From: an uncultured Lachnospiraceae bacterium
GTDB lineage: Bacteria > Bacillota > Clostridia > Lachnospirales > Lachnospiraceae
DNA length: 30,545 nt
Direction of reading: 5' to 3'
Assembly (NCBI GenBank): GCA_947625995.1
Contig: CANQQN010000002.1
Span: forward strand, 1-30,545
Each line of letters begins with the position of its first letter. Within the stretch, counting starts at the first letter, position 1. The notes below the pieces were generated by a model. It had not been told where the DNA came from, did not search any database, and worked only from the letters and a program-made list of their open reading frames with translations. The position numbers and the translations under genes are program-made. Shown in pieces: positions 1 through 8,273 of the stretch.

Positions 1-1329
1 CGCGTCCGGTTTGCCGTAGCGGATGTTGTCCATGATCGTGCCTGCAAACAGAAAAACGTCCTGCTGCACGATGCCGATGTTTTTTCGCAGGGAGCGCTGT
101 GTCACGTCCCTCACATCAATGCCGTCAATGAGAATCCGGCCGCCGGTTACATCATAAAAGCGGGGGATCAGTTGGCAGAGAGTGGATTTCCCTCCGCCGG
201 ACGGCCCCACGACAGCCACCGTTTCTCCCTTTGGAATATGAATCGATACGTGATCCAAGACCGGTATCCCGTCGTCGTAGGCGAAGGAGACGTCGTCAAT
301 GCGGATATCCCCTTCGGCAGTTTTCATTTTTTTAGCGTCGGGCAGATCTTTGATGGCGGGCTCCTCCCGCATCAGTTCCACAAATCGTTTAAATCCCGCC
401 ATGCCGTTCAAAAACTGTTCCACGAAGGCCGCGAGCTTCCGTACCGGTGTCAGGAAGGTTGAAATATACAGGGAAAAGGTCACCAGATCCACAAAATCCA
501 TCTGACCTTTCATGATAAAAACGCCGCCGGCGGCGATAGTCAGCACGTTCATCACTGGAAGGGCAAATTCCAGTCCCGCGTTATAGACAGCCATGGCTTT
601 GTAATAATCCCGCTTTGCTTCCTTAAACAGATCGTTGGAATGTGTAAATTTCCGGTCCTCCTGTTCCTCGTTGTTAAAAGCCTTCGCCGTGCGCATGCCG
701 GAAATGGCGGATTCCAGCTCGTTGTTGATGCCGGCCATATTCTGCTTTACCTGCAGGGAGGCCTTAACCATCCGTCGTCTCTGGATCACTGTAAATATCA
801 CAAAAATAGGAACAACAGCAAACACGATCAGTGCCAACTGCCACCGGATGGTAAACATCAAGATAAAAGCGCCGCAAAGCGTCACAAGAGAGATAAACAG
901 ATCCTCAGGGCCGTGGTGTGCAAGCTCCGTGATCTCAAACAGATCGTTTGTCACCCGGCTCATCAGCTGTCCGGTGCGATTTTTGTCATAAAAAGAAAAG
1001 GACAAATCCTGCATATGGTGGAACAGATCCTGCCGGATGTCCGCCTCGATCCGTACGCCCATCATATGCCCAAGATAGGTGACGATAAACTGCATGCCGG
1101 CCCGAAGGGCATATGCCAGAAGTAGAATTCCCATGACCGCGAAAAAGGCTGTATAAAGATTTTTTGGAAGCAGTTCATTCAAAGCTTTTCTTGAGGAATA
1201 GGGGAAGGCCAGATCCACCACGGCGATGCCAAGGGCGCAGGCCATATCCAGAAGAAACAGCTTCAGATGCGGTTTATAATAAGATAAAAATATGGGGACA
1301 TACCCCCGTTTAAATCGTTGAGATTCCAT
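1..1329 (-). CDS. ABC transporter, fused permease/ATP-binding half-transporter (partial, C-terminus outside window)
   Basis: Membrane exporter of the ABC-B (MsbA/multidrug) type: an N-terminal six-helix transmembrane domain (about residues 15-310) followed by a nucleotide-binding domain. Visible motifs are Walker A GPSGGGKST at residues 375-383 (Lys381) and the Q-loop region IGIVQQDVF; the ABC signature, Walker B and H-loop would lie beyond base 1, so about 130 residues are missing from the window. The start ATG at 1329 (minus strand) is preceded by AAGGAGC nine bases upstream. The protein ends with the window edge in frame, with no stop, so this is truncation by the window and not a broken gene. 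It is transcribed divergently from the ATP-grasp gene at 1652. The substrate cannot be read from the sequence; a partner half-transporter gene further left is possible but not visible. Confidence 0.95.
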   Translation of the reverse strand, partial: MESQRFKRGYVPIFLSYYKPHLKLFLLDMACALGIAVVDLAFPYSSRKALNELLPKNLYTAFFAVMGILLLAYALRAGMQFIVTYLGHMMGVRIEADIRQDLFHHMQDLSFSFYDKNRTGQLMSRVTNDLFEITELAHHGPEDLFISLVTLCGAFILMFTIRWQLALIVFAVVPIFVIFTVIQRRRMVKASLQVKQNMAGINNELESAISGMRTAKAFNNEEQEDRKFTHSNDLFKEAKRDYYKAMAVYNAGLEFALPVMNVLTIAAGGVFIMKGQMDFVDLVTFSLYISTFLTPVRKLAAFVEQFLNGMAGFKRFVELMREEPAIKDLPDAKKMKTAEGDIRIDDVSFAYDDGIPVLDHVSIHIPKGETVAVVGPSGGGKSTLCQLIPRFYDVTGGRILIDGIDVRDVTQRSLRKNIGIVQQDVFLFAGTIMDNIRYGKPDA

Positions 1330-1363
1330 AAAAGCAGCGCTCCTTATCAAGAATATATCGTAA

Positions 1364-1369
1364 ATTATA
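1364..1369 (-). promoter_or_regulatory. candidate -10 element for the ABC transporter gene
   Basis: A TATAAT hexamer is present on the minus strand 35 bases before the ABC transporter start, in an AT-rich stretch. No good -35 hexamer is found at 16-18 bases upstream, so only the -10 element is proposed. Confidence 0.35.
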
Positions 1370-1468
1370 TAAAGTTCTTCTGCTGTATAACAGGAAAAAA
1401 TTTCTGCGTTTTTTATAGTAGCATAAGAAAAAAAACGCGTCAAGAACGGGAAAACAGTCTGCGTCAAG

Positions 1469-1497
1469 TTGACAGAAGCCGTCCTTTCGCTTATTCT
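1469..1497 (+). promoter_or_regulatory. sigma-A type promoter for the ATP-grasp/MoxR/transglutaminase cluster
   Basis: Perfect -35 TTGACA at 1469-1474, a 17-base spacer and a -10 of TATTCT at 1492-1497 (4 of 6 consensus). Transcription would begin near 1504, giving a leader of about 145 bases before the ATG at 1652. Confidence 0.6.
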
Positions 1498-1651
1498 TAT
1501 TATTGTAGGGTACTGTAGTCATAGGCAGGAAGAGATTCAGGCAGTCCGGACAGATGGCACGGGTTAATAACCTTGGCAGACAGCGCGGCAGGCCGCAGGT
1601 AGATCTGCCGGTCGGATCGCCCGGAAAAAGAAACGACACAGGATGGGGACG

Positions 1652-2551
1652 ATGAAGAAAATGAATGGCTGGCTTATTGTAAACGCGTTTTTGCGTGGCG
1701 ATAAATTTTCCCAATTAAATCAATGGCTGACAGAATCCGCTGCACGGCAGGAGATTTCCCTGACGCTGCATACCAATCAGGAGTTTCTCGTGGCCTATAC
1801 AGGCGGGGGCTGTGAGATCCTTCATTTAACCGAACGGCCGGATTTTATTCTTTTCTGGGACAAGGATGTGACGCTTGCCAAAGCGTTTGAGAAAGCCGGT
1901 ATTCCGGTATTTAACAGCGCGGACGCCATTGGAGCCTGCGACGACAAGGCCATGACCCACCGCCTGCTTTCCGGCTGCGGGATCCCCATGCCGAAAACCA
2001 TCACGGCGCCCATGACATTTTCGGGCGTGGGTTACGGCAGTTTTGATTTTTTAGATATTGTAGAGAGAGAATTTTCCTATCCTTTTGTGATCAAGGAATG
2101 TTTCGGATCCTTCGGGGCGCAGGTGTATCTGGTCCATGACAGGAGACAGGCGGAGCAGCTTCTGGAAAAGCTGTCCGGCAAGCCGCTGCTCTTTCAGGAG
2201 TATATTGCAAAAAGCGCGGGCCGGGATATCCGCATCAATATGGTGGGCGGCGAGCCGGTGGCAGCCATGCTCCGCGTGAACGACCATGATTTCCGGGCCA
2301 ATGTGACCAATGGAGGCAGTATGCAGCCATATACGCCAAACGAGAGACAGATCGGCATCGCCAGAGAGGCATGCCGCATCCTGAAGCTGGATTTTGCCGG
2401 GGTGGATCTGTTGTTTGGCGACGAGGGGCCCCTTTTATGCGAGGTTAATTCCAATGCCCATGTTGTCAATATTTATCAGTGCACAGGCATCAATGTGGCC
2501 GATAGGATCATGACATATATCCGGCAGCGGATAGAAGGAAACAGGAGATGA
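1652..2551 (+). CDS. ATP-grasp ligase A (RimK-like)
   Basis: A 299-residue ATP-grasp fold protein, the family that joins a carboxylate to an amine (or thiol) through an acyl-phosphate using ATP and Mg2+. Visible parts are an N-terminal pre-ATP-grasp domain (about 1-105), the ATP-binding lysine in PFVIKECFGSFGAQVYLV (Lys148), the segment DIRINMVGGEPVAAMLR, and the metal-binding end DFAGVDLLF...CEVNSNAHV with the E264-x-N266 pair. This is most like the RimK/glutamate-ligase branch, but the substrate is not evident. An upstream in-frame ATG exists at 1643; the start at 1652 is preferred because AGGA lies eight bases before it. The next gene begins nine bases after the stop and encodes a paralogue of the same length, suggesting a two-step or heteromeric ligase. 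The whole cluster seems driven from the promoter at 1469. Confidence 0.85.
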   Translation: MKKMNGWLIVNAFLRGDKFSQLNQWLTESAARQEISLTLHTNQEFLVAYTGGGCEILHLTERPDFILFWDKDVTLAKAFEKAGIPVFNSADAIGACDDKAMTHRLLSGCGIPMPKTITAPMTFSGVGYGSFDFLDIVEREFSYPFVIKECFGSFGAQVYLVHDRRQAEQLLEKLSGKPLLFQEYIAKSAGRDIRINMVGGEPVAAMLRVNDHDFRANVTNGGSMQPYTPNERQIGIAREACRILKLDFAGVDLLFGDEGPLLCEVNSNAHVVNIYQCTGINVADRIMTYIRQRIEGNRR

Positions 2552-2560
2552 GTCTGAACG

Positions 2561-3424
2561 ATGACGCTTTGGCTGCTTTATGACCGGCAGGATATAGAAA
2601 AGAATATACGGTATATCGAAATGTACCGGAAGGCCTGTGAAGAAAGAGCGGTTACGTTTTCCCTGATCGTAACGCAGAAGCTGAGTATGACAGTCTGCGA
2701 GGGGAAGATCACGGTATTGTATGAAGATCAGCCTGTGGCTCTGCCGGAGGCGGCTGTCTGCCGGGACAGAAATCCCCTTCTCACAAAGCAACTGGAATAC
2801 GCGGGGATAAAGGTTTTCAACAATTCCTTTGTGGCGGACCTTGGCAATGACAAGGCGAAGGCATACCAGTATTTTGCCCATAAGCGCATTCCCATGATGA
2901 ACAGCTGCTTCTGTAAGAAAGATGCTTACAGGGACTGTTTTCCCTATCCGGTGGTGGTAAAATCCTGCTGCGGCCACGGCGGGAGCGAAGTGTTTCTGGT
3001 AAAGAACCGGCAGGAATACGAAAATGCCTGCAGAAAGATCCGGTCGGAGGACGTGGTAGTGCAGGAGGTTGCCTCGGAGGTTGGAAAAGATCTGCGTGTC
3101 TATGTGATCGGGAAAGAGATCATCGCCTGTATTCTGCGGCAGTCGGACTGTGATTTCAGGAGTAATTTTTCTCTTGGGGGCCGCACATCCGTCTACACGC
3201 TGAAGGAAAAGGAAAAAGAACTGGTAGAAACCATCATCGGTCTTTTTGATTTCGGCCTTGTAGGAATTGATTTTGTGTTTCACCACGGAGAGATGCGTTT
3301 TAACGAGATCGAGGACGTGGTAGGCGCCAGAATGCTCTACAAAAATACAGACGTGGATCTGGTGGGAAAATATCTGGATCATATTCTGGGGTTTTTCGGG
3401 AAAAACGCCCCGGAAACAAAATAA
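2561..3424 (+). CDS. ATP-grasp ligase B, paralogue of the preceding gene
   Basis: A 287-residue ATP-grasp protein with the same layout as its neighbour: pre-ATP-grasp domain, ATP-binding YPVVVKSCCGHGGSEVFLV (Lys134), DLRVYVIGKEIIACILR, and GLVGIDFVF followed by FNEIEDVVGARML. Where ligase A has the usual E-x-N metal pair (E264, N266), this protein has E249-I-E251, so the second Mg2+ ligand is Glu instead of Asn. The ATG at 2561 is nine bases after the upstream stop; AGGAG lies 13 bases before it, a long spacing that suggests translational coupling. Product and substrate are not known. Tandem, sequence-similar ATP-grasp genes may add two different residues to one acceptor or act as a hetero-oligomer; both ideas are inference. 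Cys-rich patches (SCFCKK, KSCCGH) are also seen. Confidence 0.85.
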   Translation: MTLWLLYDRQDIEKNIRYIEMYRKACEERAVTFSLIVTQKLSMTVCEGKITVLYEDQPVALPEAAVCRDRNPLLTKQLEYAGIKVFNNSFVADLGNDKAKAYQYFAHKRIPMMNSCFCKKDAYRDCFPYPVVVKSCCGHGGSEVFLVKNRQEYENACRKIRSEDVVVQEVASEVGKDLRVYVIGKEIIACILRQSDCDFRSNFSLGGRTSVYTLKEKEKELVETIIGLFDFGLVGIDFVFHHGEMRFNEIEDVVGARMLYKNTDVDLVGKYLDHILGFFGKNAPETK

Positions 3425-3457
3425 TAAATGGTTTTTACCGACTGGGAGGAAATAAAA

Positions 3458-4408
3458 TTGGATAAAATTGAGAATCCGGCAAAACAGGTGGCTGCACAGG
3501 TGAAAAAGGTGATCTTCGGAAAAGAGAAAGAGATCGACGAGATTATGATCGCCTTTCTCGCAAACGGGCATGTGCTTTTGGAGGATATTCCCGGCGTGGG
3601 AAAGACCACTCTTGCCCTTGCCTTTTCCAGAGCGATGCAGTTGGATTTTGGGAGGATTCAGTTCACGCCGGATGTGATGCCCTCCGATCTTACCGGTTTT
3701 TCTGTTTATCGCCGGGAGGAACAGCAGTTCGTGTATCAGCCCGGCAGCGTTTTCTGCAACCTGCTGCTGGCGGACGAGATCAACAGGACCTCTCCCAAAA
3801 CACAGTCCGCCCTTCTGGAGGTGATGGAGGAGCGGAAGGTGACGGCGGAGGGCGTAACAAGACCGGCACCGTCGCCGTTTCTTGTCATTGCCACCCAAAA
3901 CCCTTACGGATCCGCCGGCACCCAGTCTCTGCCGGAATCTCAGATGGATCGGTTTATGGTGACGCTGACGCTGGGCTATCCGGATTTTGACAGCGAGCTT
4001 CGTATGGCAAAATCTATCGGAGAATCGGACAGGCTGGAACAGGTAGAGTGCGTATTGGACGGATACGGCCTGCTGCAGATCCAGAGTCAGATTCATCAGG
4101 TTTATATGAAAACGACGGTATATGAATATCTGTTAAGGCTTGTCTCTAGTACTCGCAGCCATCCCTATTTGGAGATCGGCGCCAGTCCCCGGGCTACGAT
4201 TGCCCTTGTAAGGACGGCAAAGGCCGCGGCGTGGTACGACGGACGTTCTTACGTGACGCCAAACGATGTCGCGGGACAGTTTCCCTATGTGGCGGCTCAC
4301 CGCATTGTGCCAAACGCTGCAGCCAGAATGGAAAACAAGTCCCGGAGAGAGATCATCGACGAGATCCTGCGGGACATCAAAAAGCCGCCTATGGTAAGGG
4401 ACAGATGA
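3458..4408 (+). CDS. MoxR-family AAA+ ATPase
   Basis: A 316-residue AAA+ ATPase of the MoxR group, chaperone-like proteins that usually act with DUF58/VWA-domain partners. Walker A GVGKTT at 46-51 (Lys49), Walker B LLADEIN (Asp106-Glu107), sensor 1 in FLVIATQNP, and the C-terminal lid with the sensor-2 segment GASPRA are all visible, and length is typical. The longest open frame begins at ATG 3428, but that ATG has no ribosome binding site; a strong GGGAGG at 3444-3449 sits eight bases before a TTG at 3458, and the protein from there begins as MoxR proteins usually do (DKIENPAKQV). It is followed after 21 bases by DUF58 and then a transglutaminase-like protein, the classical trio. Here it also follows two ATP-grasp genes, which is less usual. 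Confidence 0.93.
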   Translation: MDKIENPAKQVAAQVKKVIFGKEKEIDEIMIAFLANGHVLLEDIPGVGKTTLALAFSRAMQLDFGRIQFTPDVMPSDLTGFSVYRREEQQFVYQPGSVFCNLLLADEINRTSPKTQSALLEVMEERKVTAEGVTRPAPSPFLVIATQNPYGSAGTQSLPESQMDRFMVTLTLGYPDFDSELRMAKSIGESDRLEQVECVLDGYGLLQIQSQIHQVYMKTTVYEYLLRLVSSTRSHPYLEIGASPRATIALVRTAKAAAWYDGRSYVTPNDVAGQFPYVAAHRIVPNAAARMENKSRREIIDEILRDIKKPPMVRDR

Positions 4409-4429
4409 TCAACTGGGATTGAGGTTGCA

Positions 4430-5512
4430 ATGAAAAAACTGCTTTTTCTGATCCTGATCGGAATCACATATTATATAGCCGGAATGTACAGAAGCCAGAC
4501 GCTGCTGATCTTATTCGCCGTGGAGGTAGTCTTTGCTGTCGTCATGTTTCTGCTTCCCCGCATTTTCCAGAGAAAGCTGCATCTGGACTTTGCGGTAAAG
4601 AGTGACGTGGCTCAAAAGGACGCCGCCCATTTGTGCCATATTCAGGCGACTTACAGGGGAATGCTGCCGGTCAGCCGCTTCCGGATAAAGCTTCAGGTAA
4701 GCTATGATACCCGGCCGGATACCGGGAAAGGGGGAAAGCGCAGCTCTTCTTTCCGAAAAACCCAGACGCTGTACGGAAACTGCAGGCATGGGGATACTAG
4801 GCTTTCCTTTTCTTTCTGTGCTCCCTTTTGCGGTCTATATTCTGTCAGAATGGATAAACTGCGCATCTACGATTATCTCTTGATTTTTTCTAAGGGGAAA
4901 CGCCTCCATGAAAAAATGACTGTTGCCGTCCTTCCAAACCCGGTTCCCCTTTCTCTTTCCCTGCCTTTTGCTTCCCTTGCAAAGGGGGAACAGGCCGATA
5001 TGCAGACTGTGGACCGGAAGGGAAATCTATCCGGAGAGGTTCGTCAGCTGCGGGAATATACGGCCGGAGATACGGCCCGGTCCATACACTGGAATTACAG
5101 CGCCCGGGCGGATGAACTGTATGTGAAGGAATTTGAAAAGGACGCGGATCTCATGACGGAGATTCTGTTGGATATGTCGGGGTTTTTTCTGCAGGACGCG
5201 GCTTCGGTCAGCAGATTTTATGAGATCCTGTATTCCTTTATGCTGACAGTCGTCGGCCGGGAACAAACGGTCTGCGTGCAATGGTTTGATGAAAAGATCA
5301 AGACGGTGGTATCTGAAAAGGCATTTGAAAAAAAGCAATGTGGGGAGATCCTGCTGAAGCTGTACCGGACGGATTTTTCTGAAGAGAATGCGGCTCTTTG
5401 CCGGGACATGACGGGAAAGTACAGGGCAGAACAGGCCGGAAAGGACAGTTGTTTTCGATTGGATCTGAATCTATGTCTTTGGTATGGAGATCTTCTGCTG
5501 AAACAATTCTGA
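4430..5512 (+). CDS. DUF58 domain-containing membrane protein
   Basis: A 360-residue protein with two closely spaced N-terminal hydrophobic segments (about residues 2-19 and 22-42) and a C-terminal DUF58 domain carrying the family hallmark REYTAGDTARSIHWNYSAR followed by LYVKEFE. DUF58 proteins have a degenerate von Willebrand A-like fold and are encoded beside MoxR ATPases; their biochemical activity is not settled. The start ATG at 4430 is preceded by GAGG at a suitable distance. The gene lies 21 bases after moxR and 20 bases before the TTG proposed for the transglutaminase gene, so the three are almost surely co-transcribed. The middle domain (about 45-170) is likely extracytoplasmic or peripheral beta-rich material, which I infer from its low hydrophobicity. 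Confidence 0.9.
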   Translation: MKKLLFLILIGITYYIAGMYRSQTLLILFAVEVVFAVVMFLLPRIFQRKLHLDFAVKSDVAQKDAAHLCHIQATYRGMLPVSRFRIKLQVSYDTRPDTGKGGKRSSSFRKTQTLYGNCRHGDTRLSFSFCAPFCGLYSVRMDKLRIYDYLLIFSKGKRLHEKMTVAVLPNPVPLSLSLPFASLAKGEQADMQTVDRKGNLSGEVRQLREYTAGDTARSIHWNYSARADELYVKEFEKDADLMTEILLDMSGFFLQDAASVSRFYEILYSFMLTVVGREQTVCVQWFDEKIKTVVSEKAFEKKQCGEILLKLYRTDFSEENAALCRDMTGKYRAEQAGKDSCFRLDLNLCLWYGDLLLKQF

Positions 5513-5532
5513 GTGCAAAGGGGGAAACGGTT

Positions 5533-8142
5533 TTGGGTAAAAGAAAAGTCATATCCGGCGCCAAAAAACAGGGCAGAGATCATGAATGTTCGGTTTCCTC
5601 GTTTCTCTTTTATCTGTGCGGCGTTTATGGGCTTTTATTTTATATAGATTCTTTTGCGGGTATCGCCTTTGACCGGCGGATCCTCTGCTTGTCCATACTT
5701 GTTTTTGGATTGCTTCTCTGGTTTGTGTTTTCAAAGGGAAACCGGTGTTTCTTTCTTTTCTTTCTTGTTTTTGCGGTTATCTGCGCGGCGGCGGTCTACA
5801 AGTACCGGCAGCCCCTTTTCAGGCAGACGGAGCATTTTGCGTCTGTGATCATTGGCAGTTTCGATGGCGCCGGGTATCGGGGGCCGGAAAGATCCGTGAC
5901 GGGAATGCTTGTCATTGCCGCGGCTGTCATCATGTATGTGATGTTTATCTTTGAATTCATCACCGGCAATCATGGCCTGTTGTGTCTGCTGTTTTTGGGC
6001 CTGTTGTTCCTTGCGCCTGTGGCGGGCCTGCCAACTGACGGAAAGACCTTGTTTCTTATGGTGGTTTATATGGCGTCTTTTTGGGCGCTTCACGGCGCCG
6101 GATTCCGGAAAAAGTCTCTGGCAGGCCCGGAAAGAAGCCTGATCTCAACAAGGAGCGGCGCGATCTGCGGAGTGCTTGCCGCAGGCATTTTTCTTGTGGC
6201 GATTCCGGTAGTTTCCCACTTTTCCGACCGGCTTTACGCCGGTGTGTATGAGGCGGAGCGTCTGGTATACCGGACGGCGGACCGTATACAAAAAAGCCGG
6301 GGAGAAAGCCGCGCCGACGGACAGGTGAGCCGTGCCAACCGGTACAAGACCGGGAAAGACGAGCTTACCGTTTATCTAAATACTGCTTATGAGGGGGATT
6401 TTATCGAGGAAGCAGGCAGTGAAGCGCATAAGCCTTTTTCTGCCGTTTATCTCAAAGGTTTTTCCGGCGGCGCCTACACAGAGAATGGATGGGACCCTGC
6501 AGACGATGGCACTCTTTTGAAAAAACACTGGGTGAACTTGTCTATTGACGAGAAGAATGATCCCCGTTATGAGATGCTGAAAGAAAGAAGAGAAAAGATG
6601 CCGGAACAGATGGAGGAAGATTATTATAATCTTGGCGCTTTCCTGATGGCGTCCTATGGCGGTTCCGAAAATTATGAGCCCTTTGTGTTTGTGGTGACCA
6701 CGAAATTTGTTACCGATGATATTAACAATCAGGATCATTTTGAACCGTACAATCATGGCTGGCAGCTAGATAGAAGTCTGGAAAAAACGGCGGAAGACGG
6801 ATATTATATGCGGTCGGACACTTATGATTTTTATGATCAGAAGTATCTTCATATCGACTGGAATTATAGGATGGGTGAGCAGCAGATCGGACAACAGACG
6901 CAGAAGGAGTTTGACTGGTATCAGGAAAGCATCCGCGCGGCCAATGGATCTGAAACAGAGTACGGCCAGCCGCAAGACAGCGTTTACGCCGGAATGAGCG
7001 AAGATGAGATCTGGAACACCATGTATGAAAATAATCGGTTGGCGGCGGATTACTGGAACGATCAGCTTGCGCGTCTGAAAAACGCGCAGGATGTTTATTT
7101 GGAAGCCGTGACGGCAGCGTATACCCAAGTGCCGGAGGAACGCCTGCCAAGGCTTGTGCAGCTTGTGAGATCCCACCCGCTGGAGACGGTGGAGGAGATC
7201 ACGGCTTTTATCATTGAAACGCTTCAAAGCAACGCCTCCTATTCTCTGACGCCGGGACTTTCGGCGCTGAATGAGGATGTGGTTGAAAGCTTCCTCTTTG
7301 AAAAAGGCCGGGGGTACTGCGTGCATTTTGCGTCTGCGGCGACGTTGATGTACAGGCTTTACGGGATCCCTGCCAGATATGCGTCAGGCTATGTGTTGTT
7401 TCCGGAGGATCTGGAAAAGACCGACTGGGGCGGGCAGTATAAGGCGGTACTGACGGATGACAGCGCACACGCATGGGTGGAGATCTTTCTGGACGGCAAG
7501 GGGTGGACGCCTGTGGAGGTGACGCCGGGAAACGAACATGATTATGAAAAGGGTTCCACTGTCTTTTCTCAGGAACAGCTTGCAAATGCCCTGAAGAATA
7601 TGGATATTCCAAAAACCAATGAAAGGGCAAAGCCGGCGCCGGAGCAGACGCCCCGACCTGCCGTAAGTACGCAGAGCGGGGAATTGACAGAGCCAAAGCC
7701 CTCCGAAGGGCGCTTCCGTTTGTCAAAGGAACTTATTTTTCGGATCCTGCTTTCGGTCTGCGTGCTGGCCGGCATCTTTGCGCTTCTTCTGGCCGTTGGA
7801 TTCTGCAGGCGCTTCAGACTTTGTTCCATGAAAAAGTGGGACTGCCGGAGGGTGTATGGTAAGATGATGCGGATGCTGCATTTTTGCGGGGCCTTCCGGG
7901 AATGGGACGGCTCTGAGGAAGAATTTCCTCATCTGCTTTCGCAATATGCTTCTTTTTTACCGGAGGAAGCCGTTGGCAGAATGTTTTGGATCGTGGGTAA
8001 GGCGGCTTACGGACCGGGAAAAACAACAGAAGAGGAGAACGCCTTTGTGCGGAATCTGTATTTTCAGATCGCCGACAAAGCCTACAAAGACCTTGGCATG
8101 GTACGAAAACTGGTATTCCGGTACGGAAGGGCTTTTGGATAA
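5533..8142 (+). CDS. transglutaminase-like membrane protein (TgpA type)
   Basis: An 869-residue protein with about seven transmembrane segments in the first 230 residues, a long extracytoplasmic region, a transglutaminase-like core, and a final membrane helix (about 733-758) followed by a cytoplasmic tail similar to the DUF4129 region of such proteins. The catalytic triad is readable: Cys596 in GRGYCVHFAS, His646 in SAHAWVEIF, and an acidic residue at 662 in TPVEVTPG, which is Glu where many members have Asp. The longest open frame reaches back to 5398 inside the DUF58 gene, but that part lacks membrane-protein character; GGGGG at 5520-5524 followed by TTG at 5533 gives a proper start. Known partners are MoxR and DUF58 immediately upstream. 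The substrate is unknown; a cell-envelope protein or peptide, as acyl-transferase or protease target, is plausible. Confidence 0.9.
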   Translation: MGKRKVISGAKKQGRDHECSVSSFLFYLCGVYGLLFYIDSFAGIAFDRRILCLSILVFGLLLWFVFSKGNRCFFLFFLVFAVICAAAVYKYRQPLFRQTEHFASVIIGSFDGAGYRGPERSVTGMLVIAAAVIMYVMFIFEFITGNHGLLCLLFLGLLFLAPVAGLPTDGKTLFLMVVYMASFWALHGAGFRKKSLAGPERSLISTRSGAICGVLAAGIFLVAIPVVSHFSDRLYAGVYEAERLVYRTADRIQKSRGESRADGQVSRANRYKTGKDELTVYLNTAYEGDFIEEAGSEAHKPFSAVYLKGFSGGAYTENGWDPADDGTLLKKHWVNLSIDEKNDPRYEMLKERREKMPEQMEEDYYNLGAFLMASYGGSENYEPFVFVVTTKFVTDDINNQDHFEPYNHGWQLDRSLEKTAEDGYYMRSDTYDFYDQKYLHIDWNYRMGEQQIGQQTQKEFDWYQESIRAANGSETEYGQPQDSVYAGMSEDEIWNTMYENNRLAADYWNDQLARLKNAQDVYLEAVTAAYTQVPEERLPRLVQLVRSHPLETVEEITAFIIETLQSNASYSLTPGLSALNEDVVESFLFEKGRGYCVHFASAATLMYRLYGIPARYASGYVLFPEDLEKTDWGGQYKAVLTDDSAHAWVEIFLDGKGWTPVEVTPGNEHDYEKGSTVFSQEQLANALKNMDIPKTNERAKPAPEQTPRPAVSTQSGELTEPKPSEGRFRLSKELIFRILLSVCVLAGIFALLLAVGFCRRFRLCSMKKWDCRRVYGKMMRMLHFCGAFREWDGSEEEFPHLLSQYASFLPEEAVGRMFWIVGKAAYGPGKTTEEENAFVRNLYFQIADKAYKDLGMVRKLVFRYGRAFG

Positions 8143-8169
8143 ATTTTGCAGAAAACCGTGGGAGAGGAA

Positions 8170-8198
8170 TTGACGTTTTTCCCAATTTTCAGTATAAT
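8170..8198 (+). promoter_or_regulatory. promoter of gpmI
   Basis: TTGACG at 8170-8175, a 17-base spacer and a perfect TATAAT at 8193-8198. Transcription would start near 8205, about 70 bases before the gpmI ATG. It lies just after the transglutaminase gene and separates that cluster from the glycolysis/threonine genes. Confidence 0.8.
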
Positions 8199-8273
8199 GA
8201 ACAATAGTTTTTCAGAAAATCATTTTATATAGATACTATAAGCCGGACGCCCGGCAGAAGAGAGGTAATTACG

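Larger units (their letters stand above)
1330..1651. other. divergent intergenic region between ABC transporter and ATP-grasp gene
   Basis: About 320 bases without a gene. It holds the likely promoter for the minus-strand ABC gene near 1364, an A/T-rich tract at 1379-1440, a plus-strand promoter at 1469-1497 and then roughly 145 bases of untranslated leader before the ATP-grasp start. The leader carries GC-rich inverted repeats at 1585-1610. I recognise no known riboswitch or T-box there. Confidence 0.6.

Noticed and set aside
1..1329. Truncated ABC transporter seen as a pseudogene
   Set aside because: The frame is open through base 1; the loss of the C-terminal part is caused by the window edge.
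2435..4096. A 553-codon open frame on the minus strand opposite the ATP-grasp B and MoxR genes
   Set aside because: Its protein is rich in His, Arg, Leu and Phe with no domain, and it is antisense to two strongly supported genes with clear motifs. It is a compositional shadow.
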